Positions 6,637-14,150 of a DNA stretch of 64,000 nucleotides are shown here, piece after piece. Numbering within the stretch: the stretch's first letter is position 1; every line of letters begins with the position of its first letter. The position numbers and the translations under genes are program-made. The notes below the pieces were generated by a model. That model made no database searches, had not been told where the DNA came from, and saw only the letters and a program-made list of their open reading frames with translations. Source of the DNA: Clostridia bacterium (GTDB lineage Bacteria; Bacillota; Clostridia; Oscillospirales; Acutalibacteraceae); the NCBI GenBank assembly GCA_017397655.1, contig JAFQIG010000039.1, positions 31,011-95,010 of the forward strand, read 5' to 3'.

Positions 6637-7662
6637 ATGAAAAAAACTCTCATTATTATCTTTACTTTGTTATTTACCTTTTCTTCGTTTGCTCTTTCTG
6701 CAAATGGAGTAGTTGAAGTGGAACCAGGTGACCAAGAAATTGTCGAAATTGAAATAGGAATAGACGCAGAAATTGTCTATGGTGATGTCACAGGTGACGG
6801 CAAAGTTTCCATACTTGATTCAGCCTATATTTTCTTCTCTCAGGTTGGTATAGTAAATTTTGACGAATCCCAAAAACTTGCCGCCGATGTAAACGGTGAT
6901 GGTCTTATCAACTATGATGATGTTAAGAGTGTTTTTCAATACTCTTTTAAAACCATTACCAGTTTTCCTATTGAAGAAGATTTTTGGCCGGAAGGCACGC
7001 CCATTGAAGTTGATTGTGATGAGTTTGGTCGTCCCGATGTCTTTTTATTCAAACGTTTTCGTGATGTACCCCTTACCGAATTAGAAGCTTCATTTACCGG
7101 AACCGCTATTTGGAAAGAATATAATTTGAACTTAAACTTTGACATAGGTATCAGTAAAAACGTTTGCTTTTATTTAGATTTTGTTGTAAAACAAGCCGCT
7201 AATTTAAAACTTATTTCTGATATAGCCCATGTCCGTGCTATGTTTAAAAACGGTACATTTTATACTATTTTACCTTCTATCAACTCGTACAGTACTGATC
7301 TTTACATGGAAGAAAACAACTTCATCAACATTCTTGACCAGTTTAATAGTGAATTTGCAGGAGTCTTGACTTCTGTTGCCTTTAACAACTATCTCGGTAG
7401 CACATCGGTTGTTTGTAACGGCGTAAATTATATTTGTGAAAAATACCAAAATTTATTTTACTCCGAAACATCAAAGTGTTATTTTACAGTTGGTGGCACC
7501 TTAAAGAGAATTGAAATCTATAATGGTGATTCACCTCAATTTATCATTATTATCCGTTCAGAAAGTGACACCGTTAATCGCTCTATGACTGAAATTCCTT
7601 TTTACTACATTGAAGTTAAAGAAGATGTTTTAAAGAAATTCGGTGATATCATTTCTAAATAA
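6637..7662 (+). CDS. Secreted protein with N-terminal dockerin domain
   Basis: 341 residues from ATG 6637 (the ATG at 6631 is only 1 nt from the GGAG). A signal peptide occupies residues 1-21 (MKKTLIIIFTLLFTFSSFALSA). After an acidic linker comes a type I dockerin, residues about 48-106, with two EF-hand-like calcium loops, DVTGDGKVSILD and DVNGDGLINYDD. Dockerins bind cohesin modules of scaffoldins or surface anchors. The remaining ~235 residues (107-341) match no family I recognise; they contain no obvious catalytic motif. The dockerin is N-terminal, whereas in most cellulosomal enzymes it is C-terminal. Monocistronic with its own promoter; codon use is more AT-rich than neighbouring housekeeping genes. 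No cohesin protein is in the window. Confidence 0.85.
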   Translation: MKKTLIIIFTLLFTFSSFALSANGVVEVEPGDQEIVEIEIGIDAEIVYGDVTGDGKVSILDSAYIFFSQVGIVNFDESQKLAADVNGDGLINYDDVKSVFQYSFKTITSFPIEEDFWPEGTPIEVDCDEFGRPDVFLFKRFRDVPLTELEASFTGTAIWKEYNLNLNFDIGISKNVCFYLDFVVKQAANLKLISDIAHVRAMFKNGTFYTILPSINSYSTDLYMEENNFINILDQFNSEFAGVLTSVAFNNYLGSTSVVCNGVNYICEKYQNLFYSETSKCYFTVGGTLKRIEIYNGDSPQFIIIIRSESDTVNRSMTEIPFYYIEVKEDVLKKFGDIISK

Positions 7663-7738
7663 CCCTTTTTTACTGTATGTCAAAAATTGTTCTTGCTTTT
7701 ATATACCTTTATGTCATTTCAACACTATATGTAGCGTG

Positions 7739-7767
7739 TTGACGGATTTTGATTTTTTTGGTAAAAT
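7739..7767 (+). promoter_or_regulatory. Promoter of the small Ig-like secreted protein
   Basis: TTGACG (7739-7744), 17 nt, TAAAAT (7762-7767); an AAAGGAGG RBS at 7781-7788 follows and places the start at 7796. Confidence 0.75.
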
Positions 7768-7795
7768 GTAATTACTGAATAAAGGAGGTATTACT

Positions 7796-8332
7796 ATGAA
7801 AAAGTTTAAAAAGTTCTTATCAGTTATGATCTGCCTTATCATGGCGTTTCAGTTGACACTCCTTGCCGTTCATGCCGAAGAGGGAGCTTTTGTTCCTGTT
7901 TCAGGCATCATCCTTGACAAAACCGAGCTTTCGATGGTATACGGCGGTACTGCCAAGCTGACTGCATCCGTTGTTCCTGCTTATGCTTCCGAAGCAGGTA
8001 TCGTATGGAAATCCTCTAACCCCAATCTTGTAGCTGTTGATGCAAACGGTAATCTTACCGCTTCGCCCGATAATGCAGAATCACCCTCAGGCGCTCAGAA
8101 GGTCACAATCACGGTTTACTCGACATTTGACAACAACATTTCCGCTTCGTGCGTTGTCACCGTTGATAATGAGCCCGTCAACAAAATCATGGCAACGATC
8201 AAGGATATTTTTAATCTTCTGACAGCCGCTTTGCCGACTATCATTGAATACGGCTCTACGTCCATCAAGCCTCTTTGGGATATGCTTGTAAACTTTGTCA
8301 AAGAGCTTCTCGGCGGCATCTCTCTCGGTTAA
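7796..8332 (+). CDS. Small secreted protein with bacterial Ig-like (BIG2) domain
   Basis: 178 residues. A signal peptide (MKKFKKFLSVMICLIMAFQL..., cleavage near VHA-EE, residue 27) is followed by one BIG2 domain, about residues 34-126. It shows the usual motifs VSGIILDKTELSMVYGGTAKLTASVVP, VWKSSNPNLVAVDANGNLTA and VTITVYS...ASCVVTV. The last ~50 residues form an amphipathic-helical tail (IMATIKDIFNLL...LVNFVKELLGGISLG) that could associate with a membrane. BIG2 domains are cell-surface adhesion or spacer modules. Alone on its transcript between a promoter and a terminator. Role unknown. Confidence 0.85.
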   Translation: MKKFKKFLSVMICLIMAFQLTLLAVHAEEGAFVPVSGIILDKTELSMVYGGTAKLTASVVPAYASEAGIVWKSSNPNLVAVDANGNLTASPDNAESPSGAQKVTITVYSTFDNNISASCVVTVDNEPVNKIMATIKDIFNLLTAALPTIIEYGSTSIKPLWDMLVNFVKELLGGISLG

Positions 8333-8345
8333 GCATTAATTTTTT

Positions 8346-8375
8346 GAGGTATCTCGAAATGAGATGCCTCTTTTT
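8346..8375 (+). terminator. Intrinsic terminator of the Ig-like protein gene
   Basis: GAGGTATCTC (8346-8355) pairs with GAGATGCCTC (8361-8370, one wobble), then TTTTT. Confidence 0.85.
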
Positions 8376-8384
8376 GTACACAAA

Positions 8385-8424
8385 AGCACGCACCTGCCGT
8401 TTGGCAGGTGCGTGATGCTTTTTA
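8385..8424 (-). terminator. Terminator of the dehydrogenase/isomerase operon
   Basis: A long hairpin, AGCACGCACCTGCC with GGCAGGTGCGTGATGCT, loop GTTT, with A-runs on the left and T-runs on the right, so it can act in both directions. It lies just after the stop of the last gene of the minus-strand operon. Confidence 0.85.
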
Positions 8425-8428
8425 AAAA

Positions 8429-9490
8429 TTATTCAAACTTTACAAGCTCGTTCTTTGCTGCCGATTCAAATACAGCTTCGATAACCTTTACAAGTCTGCG
8501 CTGCTGATCGTGCGTAACGAGGATAGGTTCTTCGCCGTTGAGAGCTGCAACAAGATTGTGGTAATATGAGCTCCAGCCCGTTTCGATGCCGTCCTTCGGA
8601 AGCGGGAATTCCTTGATGGTATCGTCGGTTCTGGGTGCCATAGTCTTTGTGATGCCTGCGCCTGCAACTACGGGAGCTACATCATACTTTTCAAAATCCA
8701 TTACCTTGACGATCTTACCGTCAAGATCCCAGTTTTCGATCATAGCCGAGCCGTTTTCACCCAGGACATACCAGCGAGGAAGCGAGATAAAGTTATTTGT
8801 ATTGATCTCGATAATCCATTCAACACCGTTTTCAAAACGGAAGATAGCGGTAAAGCCGTCATCACATTCCGCATTTGTAACATATGTCATAGATGCGTAG
8901 ATCGTCTCAAGACGGACATCTGACATAACATCCAGCATCTGGTCGATCATATGAACGCCCCAGTCAAGAAGCATTCCGCCGCCGTGTTCTTTTTCGCCTC
9001 TCCAGCCTGAGGGGATACCTCTTGAGCCGTGTACACGGGATTCAAAACGGTAGATATTACCGAGTGCGTTCTGCTCGATAATCTTTCTGATTACAAGGTA
9101 GTCGCTGTCAAAACGGCGGTTCTGGTGAACCGTGAAGATTTTACCGTTCTTTTTAGCTGCAGCAATCATTCTTTCAAGAGATTCCGTTGTCATTGTAACA
9201 GGCTTTTCGCTGACAACATTCTTTCCTGCGTTAAGAGCTGCAATAACGATCTCCTCGTGGAAGTCATTGGGAGTTGCAACAACAACCAGATCAATGCTTT
9301 CGTCTGCAAGAAGCTCTTCACGTGTATCGTAATACTTTATTCCTCTTTCCGCAGCAACCTTATGTCTTTCGGGGTCAATGTCATATACGCCGATAAGCTC
9401 GATTCCGTCAACCTCGATCATTTTTTTCGTGTGGAAACCGCCCATGCCGCCGTAACCGATTACCGCACCACCGATATTTTTCTTTGCCAT
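8429..9490 (-). CDS. Gfo/Idh/MocA family oxidoreductase
   Basis: 353 residues from ATG 9490, chosen because AAAGGAAG lies 7 nt upstream; longer in-frame starts overlap the previous gene. The N-terminal Rossmann fold shows GAVIGYGGMGGFHTKKM, DLVVVATPNDFHEEIVIAALNAGKNVVSEKPVTMT (the EKP motif carries the catalytic Lys region), and the C-terminal domain has GGGMLLDWGVHMIDQML, with the D-x-x-x-H active-site pair of sugar dehydrogenases in this family. It probably oxidises or reduces a sugar or cyclitol with NAD(P). Last gene of a four-gene operon with a second Gfo/Idh/MocA and two TIM-barrel proteins. Substrate unknown. Confidence 0.92.
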   Translation of the reverse strand: MAKKNIGGAVIGYGGMGGFHTKKMIEVDGIELIGVYDIDPERHKVAAERGIKYYDTREELLADESIDLVVVATPNDFHEEIVIAALNAGKNVVSEKPVTMTTESLERMIAAAKKNGKIFTVHQNRRFDSDYLVIRKIIEQNALGNIYRFESRVHGSRGIPSGWRGEKEHGGGMLLDWGVHMIDQMLDVMSDVRLETIYASMTYVTNAECDDGFTAIFRFENGVEWIIEINTNNFISLPRWYVLGENGSAMIENWDLDGKIVKVMDFEKYDVAPVVAGAGITKTMAPRTDDTIKEFPLPKDGIETGWSSYYHNLVAALNGEEPILVTHDQQRRLVKVIEAVFESAAKNELVKFE

Positions 9491-9506
9491 AAAAATACTT
9501 CCTTTC

Positions 9507-10472
9507 TCAGATCCACCACATTTCACCGACGTTTTCGGTGATAAGAACATCCTTCAGCAGATTAACTGCTTTGGTGAGACCTTCGTTCTGACTCATGAGG
9601 CTGTCCTCATGCTCAATGCTGATTGCATAGTCATAGCCGACCATACGAAGATTTGAAATAATATCCTTCCAGTACGAAGCATCGTTGCCGTATCCGATAG
9701 AACGGAATATCCACGAACGGTTGATTTCGTCTGCATAGGACTTTGTATCAAGCACACCGTTTACCGATGTGTTGATGGTGTCGATCTTTGTATCCTTTGC
9801 ATGGAAGTGGAAAATTGCATCGCCGAGCTTTCTTATACAGGCAACGGGATCCATTCCCTGCCAGATAAGGTGGCTGGGATCGAAGTTTGCTCCGATCTCG
9901 GGACCGACCGCTTCACGAAGGCGAAGAAGAGTTTCCGTATTGTAAACACAGAAGCCGGGATGAAGCTCAAGAGCGATCTTGTTAACGCCGTGAGCCTTTG
10001 CAAACTCAACAAGCTCTTTCCAATAAGGAATAAGAACTTCGTTCCACTGCCATTCAAGAATCTCGCCGAAGTCATTCGGCCAGGGACAGGTTACCCAGTT
10101 GGGATACTTTGCACCCTCAAAATCACCGGGGCAACCCGAGAAGGTGTTGATCTGGTGAATACCGAGCTTTTCGGCAAGAAGGATTGTGTTGCGGATAACT
10201 CTGTCATACTCAGCCGCTGTTTCCTTGTTGGGATGAACAGGATTTCCGTGACAGCTGAGTGCACTGATCTCAAGATCATACTCTTTTAAAGTAGCTGTAA
10301 ATTCGTTAAACTTTGCTTCGTCATTAAGCAATACATCGGGGTCTGCGTGAGCATTTCCCGGATAACCGCCGCAACCGATCTCGACCATCTGAATGCCGAG
10401 CGACTTGAAATATTTGCAAGCCTCCGCGAGCGGTAAATTACTCAGAAGTGTTGTAAATACACCGAGTTTCAT
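9507..10472 (-). CDS. Sugar phosphate isomerase/epimerase-like TIM-barrel protein
   Basis: 321 residues, xylose-isomerase-like (AP-endonuclease 2) TIM barrel. Metal-site candidates appear in order: Glu in IALELHPG, Asp/His in GANFDPSHLIWQGMDP, His in IFHFHAKDT, and Glu in YAISIEHED. The N-terminal MVEIGCGGYPGNAH motif is common in members that act on keto-sugar intermediates. Such proteins sit beside Gfo/Idh/MocA dehydrogenases in inositol and 3-keto-glycoside pathways. Starts 11 nt after the upstream isomerase-like gene and ends 16 nt before the downstream dehydrogenase start, so it is clearly in the same operon. Precise reaction not determinable. Confidence 0.88.
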   Translation of the reverse strand: MKLGVFTTLLSNLPLAEACKYFKSLGIQMVEIGCGGYPGNAHADPDVLLNDEAKFNEFTATLKEYDLEISALSCHGNPVHPNKETAAEYDRVIRNTILLAEKLGIHQINTFSGCPGDFEGAKYPNWVTCPWPNDFGEILEWQWNEVLIPYWKELVEFAKAHGVNKIALELHPGFCVYNTETLLRLREAVGPEIGANFDPSHLIWQGMDPVACIRKLGDAIFHFHAKDTKIDTINTSVNGVLDTKSYADEINRSWIFRSIGYGNDASYWKDIISNLRMVGYDYAISIEHEDSLMSQNEGLTKAVNLLKDVLITENVGEMWWI

Positions 10473-10483
10473 TGTGTGCCTCC

Positions 10484-11212
10484 TTATGCGTTTGCCTTAA
10501 AGAATTCCATGCTGCGTGCGATGTCCTCAAGTCCTGTCGGAACGGGATCATCGTTTTCAAGAACTACCCACTCAAGACCGATATCCTTTGCCGCCTTGAG
10601 AGACTCTTTAACGGTGCCGTTACCCTCGCCGAGTGCCTTGGGATGACCGTCGATACCGTCCTTGATATGAAGATGGACGATTCTGTCCTTATTCTCCGTG
10701 ATGTATTTATAGTTGTCTACACCTGCGTGGAAGCTCCAGTATGTATCAACCTCAAGATAAGCATCCTTTGCGATAAGATCCTGTGCACGAACACCGTCGA
10801 TGTCAATAAGGAATTCGTCACTGTGGTTATGATAATAGAACTTGATGCCTTCCTTTGCACCGATCTCGTTTGCACGGCGATATACGGCACGAAGTCTTTC
10901 GATATCCTCTGCCGTCTTATGCGCAGCACCGCCGACACCGTAGCAATCCATACCGAAAGCCTTTGCGGTTTTGATTGCTTCGTAAATCTTTTCGTCCGTA
11001 TCAAAGCTTTCCATTGAACAATGGCATCCGACGGCAACAAGGCCTGCCTCGTCAAGAGCCGCCTTTACAACAGACGGTTCAAGGTTACACCAGCCTGCAA
11101 ACTCTACACCGTCAAAGCCGATCGCTTTGATCTCCTTAAACAGCTTCAAAAAGCCGTCTGCATCCTCATAGTCACGTCTGAGTGTATATAACTGAACAGC
11201 GTATTTCATCAT
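10484..11212 (-). CDS. Second sugar phosphate isomerase/epimerase-like protein
   Basis: 242 residues, shorter TIM barrel of the same superfamily as the downstream gene but only distantly similar. It shows MKYAVQLYTLRRD at the N-terminus, FDGVEFAGW, KFYYHNHSDEF (metal-ligand His/Glu area), AYLEVDTYWSFHAG (Asp), IVHLHIKDG (His) and EWVVLENDD (Glu). It probably catalyses isomerisation, epimerisation or lyase chemistry on a keto-sugar. The start is one of two adjacent ATGs after a GAGGTG RBS. It begins 9 nt after the first dehydrogenase of the operon. Confidence 0.88.
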   Translation of the reverse strand: MMKYAVQLYTLRRDYEDADGFLKLFKEIKAIGFDGVEFAGWCNLEPSVVKAALDEAGLVAVGCHCSMESFDTDEKIYEAIKTAKAFGMDCYGVGGAAHKTAEDIERLRAVYRRANEIGAKEGIKFYYHNHSDEFLIDIDGVRAQDLIAKDAYLEVDTYWSFHAGVDNYKYITENKDRIVHLHIKDGIDGHPKALGEGNGTVKESLKAAKDIGLEWVVLENDDPVPTGLEDIARSMEFFKANA

Positions 11213-11221
11213 TGCACCTCA

Positions 11222-12304
11222 TTAATCAAAGAATACGGGCTTGCCTGTCTTTGCAGATTCATAAATAGCTTCAAGAATCTGAGTTACGACAAGTGCCTGA
11301 GAAGCCTTTGTGGGAACTTCCTTATCGTTAATAACTGCGTCGATCCATGCTCTTGCTTCAAGCTCTGCGGGAGAACCCTTGCTTGATCCTTCAAAGAATG
11401 CTACGCCGCCTGTGTTGAAGTCAGGCTTTTCGATAACCTGACGGTTATTCTTGACATAGTTAATGCGAAGTCCGTCAAAGAAGTCTGCGCCTGCCTTATC
11501 ACCTGCAAGAAGGCATACTGCCTCGTGAGGATCGGCAACGTTGAGTGCCCAGCTCGATTCAAGGCTGATTGTTGCACCGTTTTCCATAACGATGAAGCCG
11601 AATGCGGAATCCTCTACAGTATATTCCTCGGGATCCCAATCGCCCCATGCGTTAGCTGTATTGGTCTGATCTCCGAGCTTCTTATACTTTGTTCCTACTA
11701 CCATCTTGGGCTTGTAGTTATCCATCATCCAAAGAGTAAGGTCAAGTGCGTGTGTGCCGATGTCGATAAGCGGACCGCCGCCCTGCTCATACTCGTTAAG
11801 GAATACGCCCCATGTGGGAACGGCTCTGCGGCGAAGAGCGATTGCACGTGCATAGTAGATATCGCCGAGCTCGCCGTCAAGGCACATCTGCTTAAGATAC
11901 TGAGAGTCGCCTCTCCAACGCTGCTGATAGCCTATTGTAAGCTTTTTGCCTGTACGCTCGGAAGCCTCAAGCATAGCCTTTGCCTCTGCATATGTCTTTG
12001 CCATAGGCTTTTCGCACATAACGTGCTTACCTGCTTCAAGTGCATCTATGGTAATAAAGCTGTGTGAACGGTTGGGAGTACAAACGTGAACAACATCAAT
12101 GGTTTCGTCCTTGAGAAGCTCTTTGTAATCAACGTAAACCTTTGCATCCTCTGTACCGAATCTCTTTGCTGAATTGATTGCCTTTTCCTCAATAATATCG
12201 CAGAATGCAACCATCTCAACCTCTTTGATCTTTTCAAGAGAGGACATATGCTTTCCGTTTGCAATGCCGCCGCATCCTATAATTCCTACTCTGACTTTTT
12301 TCAT
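11222..12304 (-). CDS. Gfo/Idh/MocA family oxidoreductase (first gene of operon)
   Basis: 360 residues. Rossmann motif VGIIGCGGIANGKHM, VCTPNRSHSFITIDALEAGKHVMCEKPMAKT (EKP motif near residue 98), GYQQRWR, and GGGPLIDIGTHALDLTLWMM, which holds the conserved D-x-x-x-H pair. Substrate is probably a sugar, sugar derivative or inositol. The ATG follows CGGAGGT. A TTGCAA/TATAAT promoter and an inverted repeat lie upstream, so this gene opens the operon. It differs strongly from the operon's other Gfo/Idh/MocA member, so the two are not a recent duplication. Confidence 0.92.
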   Translation of the reverse strand: MKKVRVGIIGCGGIANGKHMSSLEKIKEVEMVAFCDIIEEKAINSAKRFGTEDAKVYVDYKELLKDETIDVVHVCTPNRSHSFITIDALEAGKHVMCEKPMAKTYAEAKAMLEASERTGKKLTIGYQQRWRGDSQYLKQMCLDGELGDIYYARAIALRRRAVPTWGVFLNEYEQGGGPLIDIGTHALDLTLWMMDNYKPKMVVGTKYKKLGDQTNTANAWGDWDPEEYTVEDSAFGFIVMENGATISLESSWALNVADPHEAVCLLAGDKAGADFFDGLRINYVKNNRQVIEKPDFNTGGVAFFEGSSKGSPAELEARAWIDAVINDKEVPTKASQALVVTQILEAIYESAKTGKPVFFD

Positions 12305-12333
12305 TTTAAATACCTCCGAATCTATGTATTATC

Positions 12334-12384
12334 ATTTGGTACAAATACACAATTTAATTATAGTCGTCTGTATTTTTTTTGCAA
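12334..12384 (-). promoter_or_regulatory. Promoter with candidate operator, dehydrogenase operon
   Basis: On the minus strand TTGCAA (12384-12379), 16 nt, TATAAT (12362-12357). Downstream of the -10 is the inverted repeat ATTTG-GTA-CAAAT (12334-12346), placed where a bound repressor would block transcription. The promoter is well supported; the operator is inference. Confidence 0.65.
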
Positions 12385-12477
12385 GTAAAAGCTAAAAAAA
12401 ATATGTAAAAATTACGCTTGATCTTTTGTGAGTTTTAAACAAAATTTTGTAAACCGATTATTTCTCGCATAAAACAA

Positions 12478-12499
12478 CCGACAGATCAAAAATCTGTCG
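12478..12499. repeat. Hairpin CCGACAGAT-caaaa-ATCTGTCG, copy 1
   Basis: A short stem-loop repeated almost exactly at 12749-12775. It lies in the 480-nt gene-free interval 12305-12785. The second copy is just after the SGNH hydrolase stop and may terminate it; this copy has no adjacent gene end. Confidence 0.6.
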
Positions 12500-12570
12500 C
12501 TTCAGACTGCTGACAAAGTATATTGTAAAAAACACAATAGTCAAAATAGACAAATCAGCTTAAAGCTACA

Positions 12571-12622
12571 GCCTCCCCTGCGTAAGGGGAGGTGGGTCGG
12601 TGAAACCGACTCGGAGGGGTTG
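12571..12622 (+). repeat. Intergenic repeat module C (GGAGG-GTCGG type)
   Basis: The stretch beginning CCTCCCCTGCGTAAGGGGAGG and continuing GTGGGTCGG-TGAAA-CCGACTCGGAGGGG forms two consecutive hairpins. A near-identical copy lies in the opposite orientation at 63889-63940, where the second hairpin has compensatory-looking changes (GTCGGCTTCGCCGAC). This type of repeat is common between genes of gut Clostridia. Confidence 0.75.
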
Positions 12623-12639
12623 TCGTCGTATTTTATACA

Positions 12640-12704
12640 ATCCCTCAGTCAAAAATCAAAGATTTTTGCCAGCTCCCTTTACTGGAGGGAGCCTTTTTTG
12701 TGCA
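12640..12704 (+). repeat. Intergenic repeat with two hairpins
   Basis: Starts with AATCCCTCAGTC, then the palindrome AAAAATC-AAA-GATTTTT, then the hairpin GGCTCCCTC/GAGGGAGCC-like segment (AGCTCCCTTTACTGGAGGGAGCC) followed by TTTTTT. It follows module C directly and looks like the second half of the same mobile intergenic unit. The T-run makes it a possible terminator. Confidence 0.6.
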
Positions 12705-12748
12705 AAATGCTCAAACCTGTTTTTGGGACGAGGTTTGTCATTAAGCAG

Positions 12749-12775
12749 AACCGACAGATCAAAAATCTGTCGGTT
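12749..12775 (-). terminator. Hairpin after the SGNH hydrolase gene
   Basis: AACCGACAGAT-caaaa-ATCTGTCGGTT, a perfect 11-bp stem just downstream of the SGNH hydrolase stop. The following T-run is weak, so termination efficiency is uncertain. Second copy of the hairpin at 12478. Confidence 0.6.
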
Positions 12776-12785
12776 CGATGTTTTA

Positions 12786-13409
12786 TTATTTAATTTCGTT
12801 AAAAGCTTCGATCCATGCGTTTGCGATAAGCTCGTGACCGTAGGGTGTGGGATGTACTCCGTCGGATGCCCAGTAGGCTTCGGGAGCTTTTTTACAAGCT
12901 TCGTCAAACTTATCCTGAAGCGGAATGAATCTCATATTATATTTTTCACAAAGGCGCTTGACAGCCTGTGCACGAAGAACTGTTTCACTCCTGAACTCGT
13001 CCCAATTTCCTTCGGTTGCGGAAGCTTTGAGCACAAAGGGTTCAAGCATCATTATCTTGACATCCGGAAGAGCTTCAAAAATCTCGTCAAAAAGCATCGA
13101 AAGATTTCTTTCAAAATTCTTGCAGGAAACGCCGTTGTGAGAAGCGATCTCGTGCCAGACGTCGTTAACACCGATAAGAATGCTGATATAATCGGGTGCA
13201 AGATTGATAAAATCAGCCTTGACTCTTGACAGAAGGTCAATCGATCGGTTGCCGCTGATTCCTCTGTTGATAAACTCGTACTCACCGGGATTTTGGAATC
13301 CGAGCTGTGCTGTAACGAGCAGCGGATATCCTTCACCTTTGCCGTTGTCGTTAGCTCTCGGACGTCCTACATCCGTTATGGAATCGCCCTGGAATAAAAT
13401 CTTTGACAT
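12786..13409 (-). CDS. SGNH/GDSL-family hydrolase (esterase)
   Basis: 207 residues from ATG 13409. The GDSL block I is near the N-terminus: ILFQGDSITDVGR with the catalytic Ser in GDSIT. Block II Gly is in NRGISGNRS, block III Asn in ILIGVNDVWHE, and block V Asp/His in ASDGVHPTPYGHELIA. The family includes acetylxylan and other carbohydrate esterases as well as lysophospholipases; GDSITD and the length fit carbohydrate-esterase-like members. No signal peptide, so it is probably cytoplasmic and may deacetylate imported oligosaccharides. Located 17 nt downstream of a hypothetical gene on the same strand. Confidence 0.9.
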   Translation of the reverse strand: MSKILFQGDSITDVGRPRANDNGKGEGYPLLVTAQLGFQNPGEYEFINRGISGNRSIDLLSRVKADFINLAPDYISILIGVNDVWHEIASHNGVSCKNFERNLSMLFDEIFEALPDVKIMMLEPFVLKASATEGNWDEFRSETVLRAQAVKRLCEKYNMRFIPLQDKFDEACKKAPEAYWASDGVHPTPYGHELIANAWIEAFNEIK

Positions 13410-13426
13410 TTTTATCACCCTTTATT

Positions 13427-13825
13427 TTACCACGCTACGCTGATCTTGACAGAATATCCGAGCAGTCTCGATGCGCAAACAGCGGTTTTAATATTATTGA
13501 AACCGTTCTTTTTCATCTCATCACTAATGAAGTTTTTAAGGTCAGCCTTGTTAAGATGCAGAACATGCTTGACATAGTCAAAATCAGATTCCTTAACATA
13601 GATTCTTTCCTGCTCGTGGATAATGCCGATAATGTGCATAAAATCTATACAAAGCTGTAATGAAGTTCCGCCACGTGAGGCTTCTTCATAGCACTTTTTA
13701 AGGAAGCAGCGGACTATGCCCTCTTTCATGCAAAAATAGATCTCGTTAAGATAACGATTCTCTTCATTCTGCTCTTCTTTCGGCGCAAGATCCGATTTTT
13801 TTCTCAGCTCATCAGCGAATGACAT
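13427..13825 (-). CDS. Hypothetical protein, 132 residues
   Basis: I do not recognise this family. The frame is well formed, starting at ATG 13825 and ending 17 nt before the SGNH hydrolase start. The sequence is mostly helical and charged at the N-terminus (MSFADELRKKSDLAPKEEQ), with a central Cys-containing helix region (YFCMKEGIVRCFLKKCYEEAS) and no signal peptide or membrane segment. The C-terminus (VCASRLLGYSVKISVAW) looks like a beta strand. It could be a small regulator or a defence or phage-derived protein, but nothing in the context decides this. Confidence 0.6.
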   Translation of the reverse strand: MSFADELRKKSDLAPKEEQNEENRYLNEIYFCMKEGIVRCFLKKCYEEASRGGTSLQLCIDFMHIIGIIHEQERIYVKESDFDYVKHVLHLNKADLKNFISDEMKKNGFNNIKTAVCASRLLGYSVKISVAW

Positions 13826-13928
13826 TGCATACTCTCCCTATATTATTCTACACTACGATTAGTATACAACAAACCACAATAAAAAGTCAATACATAATAA
13901 AAAAACGCTCAGGATGGCACGGACTGTG

Positions 13929-14020
13929 CTTTTTCAGGTGCGGGTGTCTCGTCTAAAATTATTATTTTTTGCAGGCGGCAAGGTTGCCGCACCTACATTT
14001 GGTTTGTGCTATGCAGGTAG
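13929..14020 (+). repeat. Intergenic repeat module A, degenerate copy
   Basis: Contains CAGGTGCGGGTGTCTCGTC, AAATTATTATTT, GCGGCAAGGTTGCCGC and CATTTGGT, aligning with the copies at 44984 and 45267. It fills much of the 325-nt gap 13826-14150. The rest of that gap shows only the gpmI terminator. Confidence 0.7.
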
Positions 14021-14105
14021 TAAATTCAGGATATCCGACCGTGTAGAGGACTTTTGATACAGCCCCTTTTTGTTAAGAATATGATAATAGTGTTAATCAC
14101 AACAT

Positions 14106-14137
14106 AAAAAAAGAGTTGCCGAAAACGACAACTCTTA
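14106..14137 (-). terminator. Terminator of the pgk-tpiA-gpmI operon
   Basis: On the minus strand AAGAGTTGTCG-TTTT-CGGCAACTCTT followed by TTTTT, right after the gpmI stop codon. Confidence 0.9.
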
Positions 14138-14150
14138 AATACTGTTAAAA

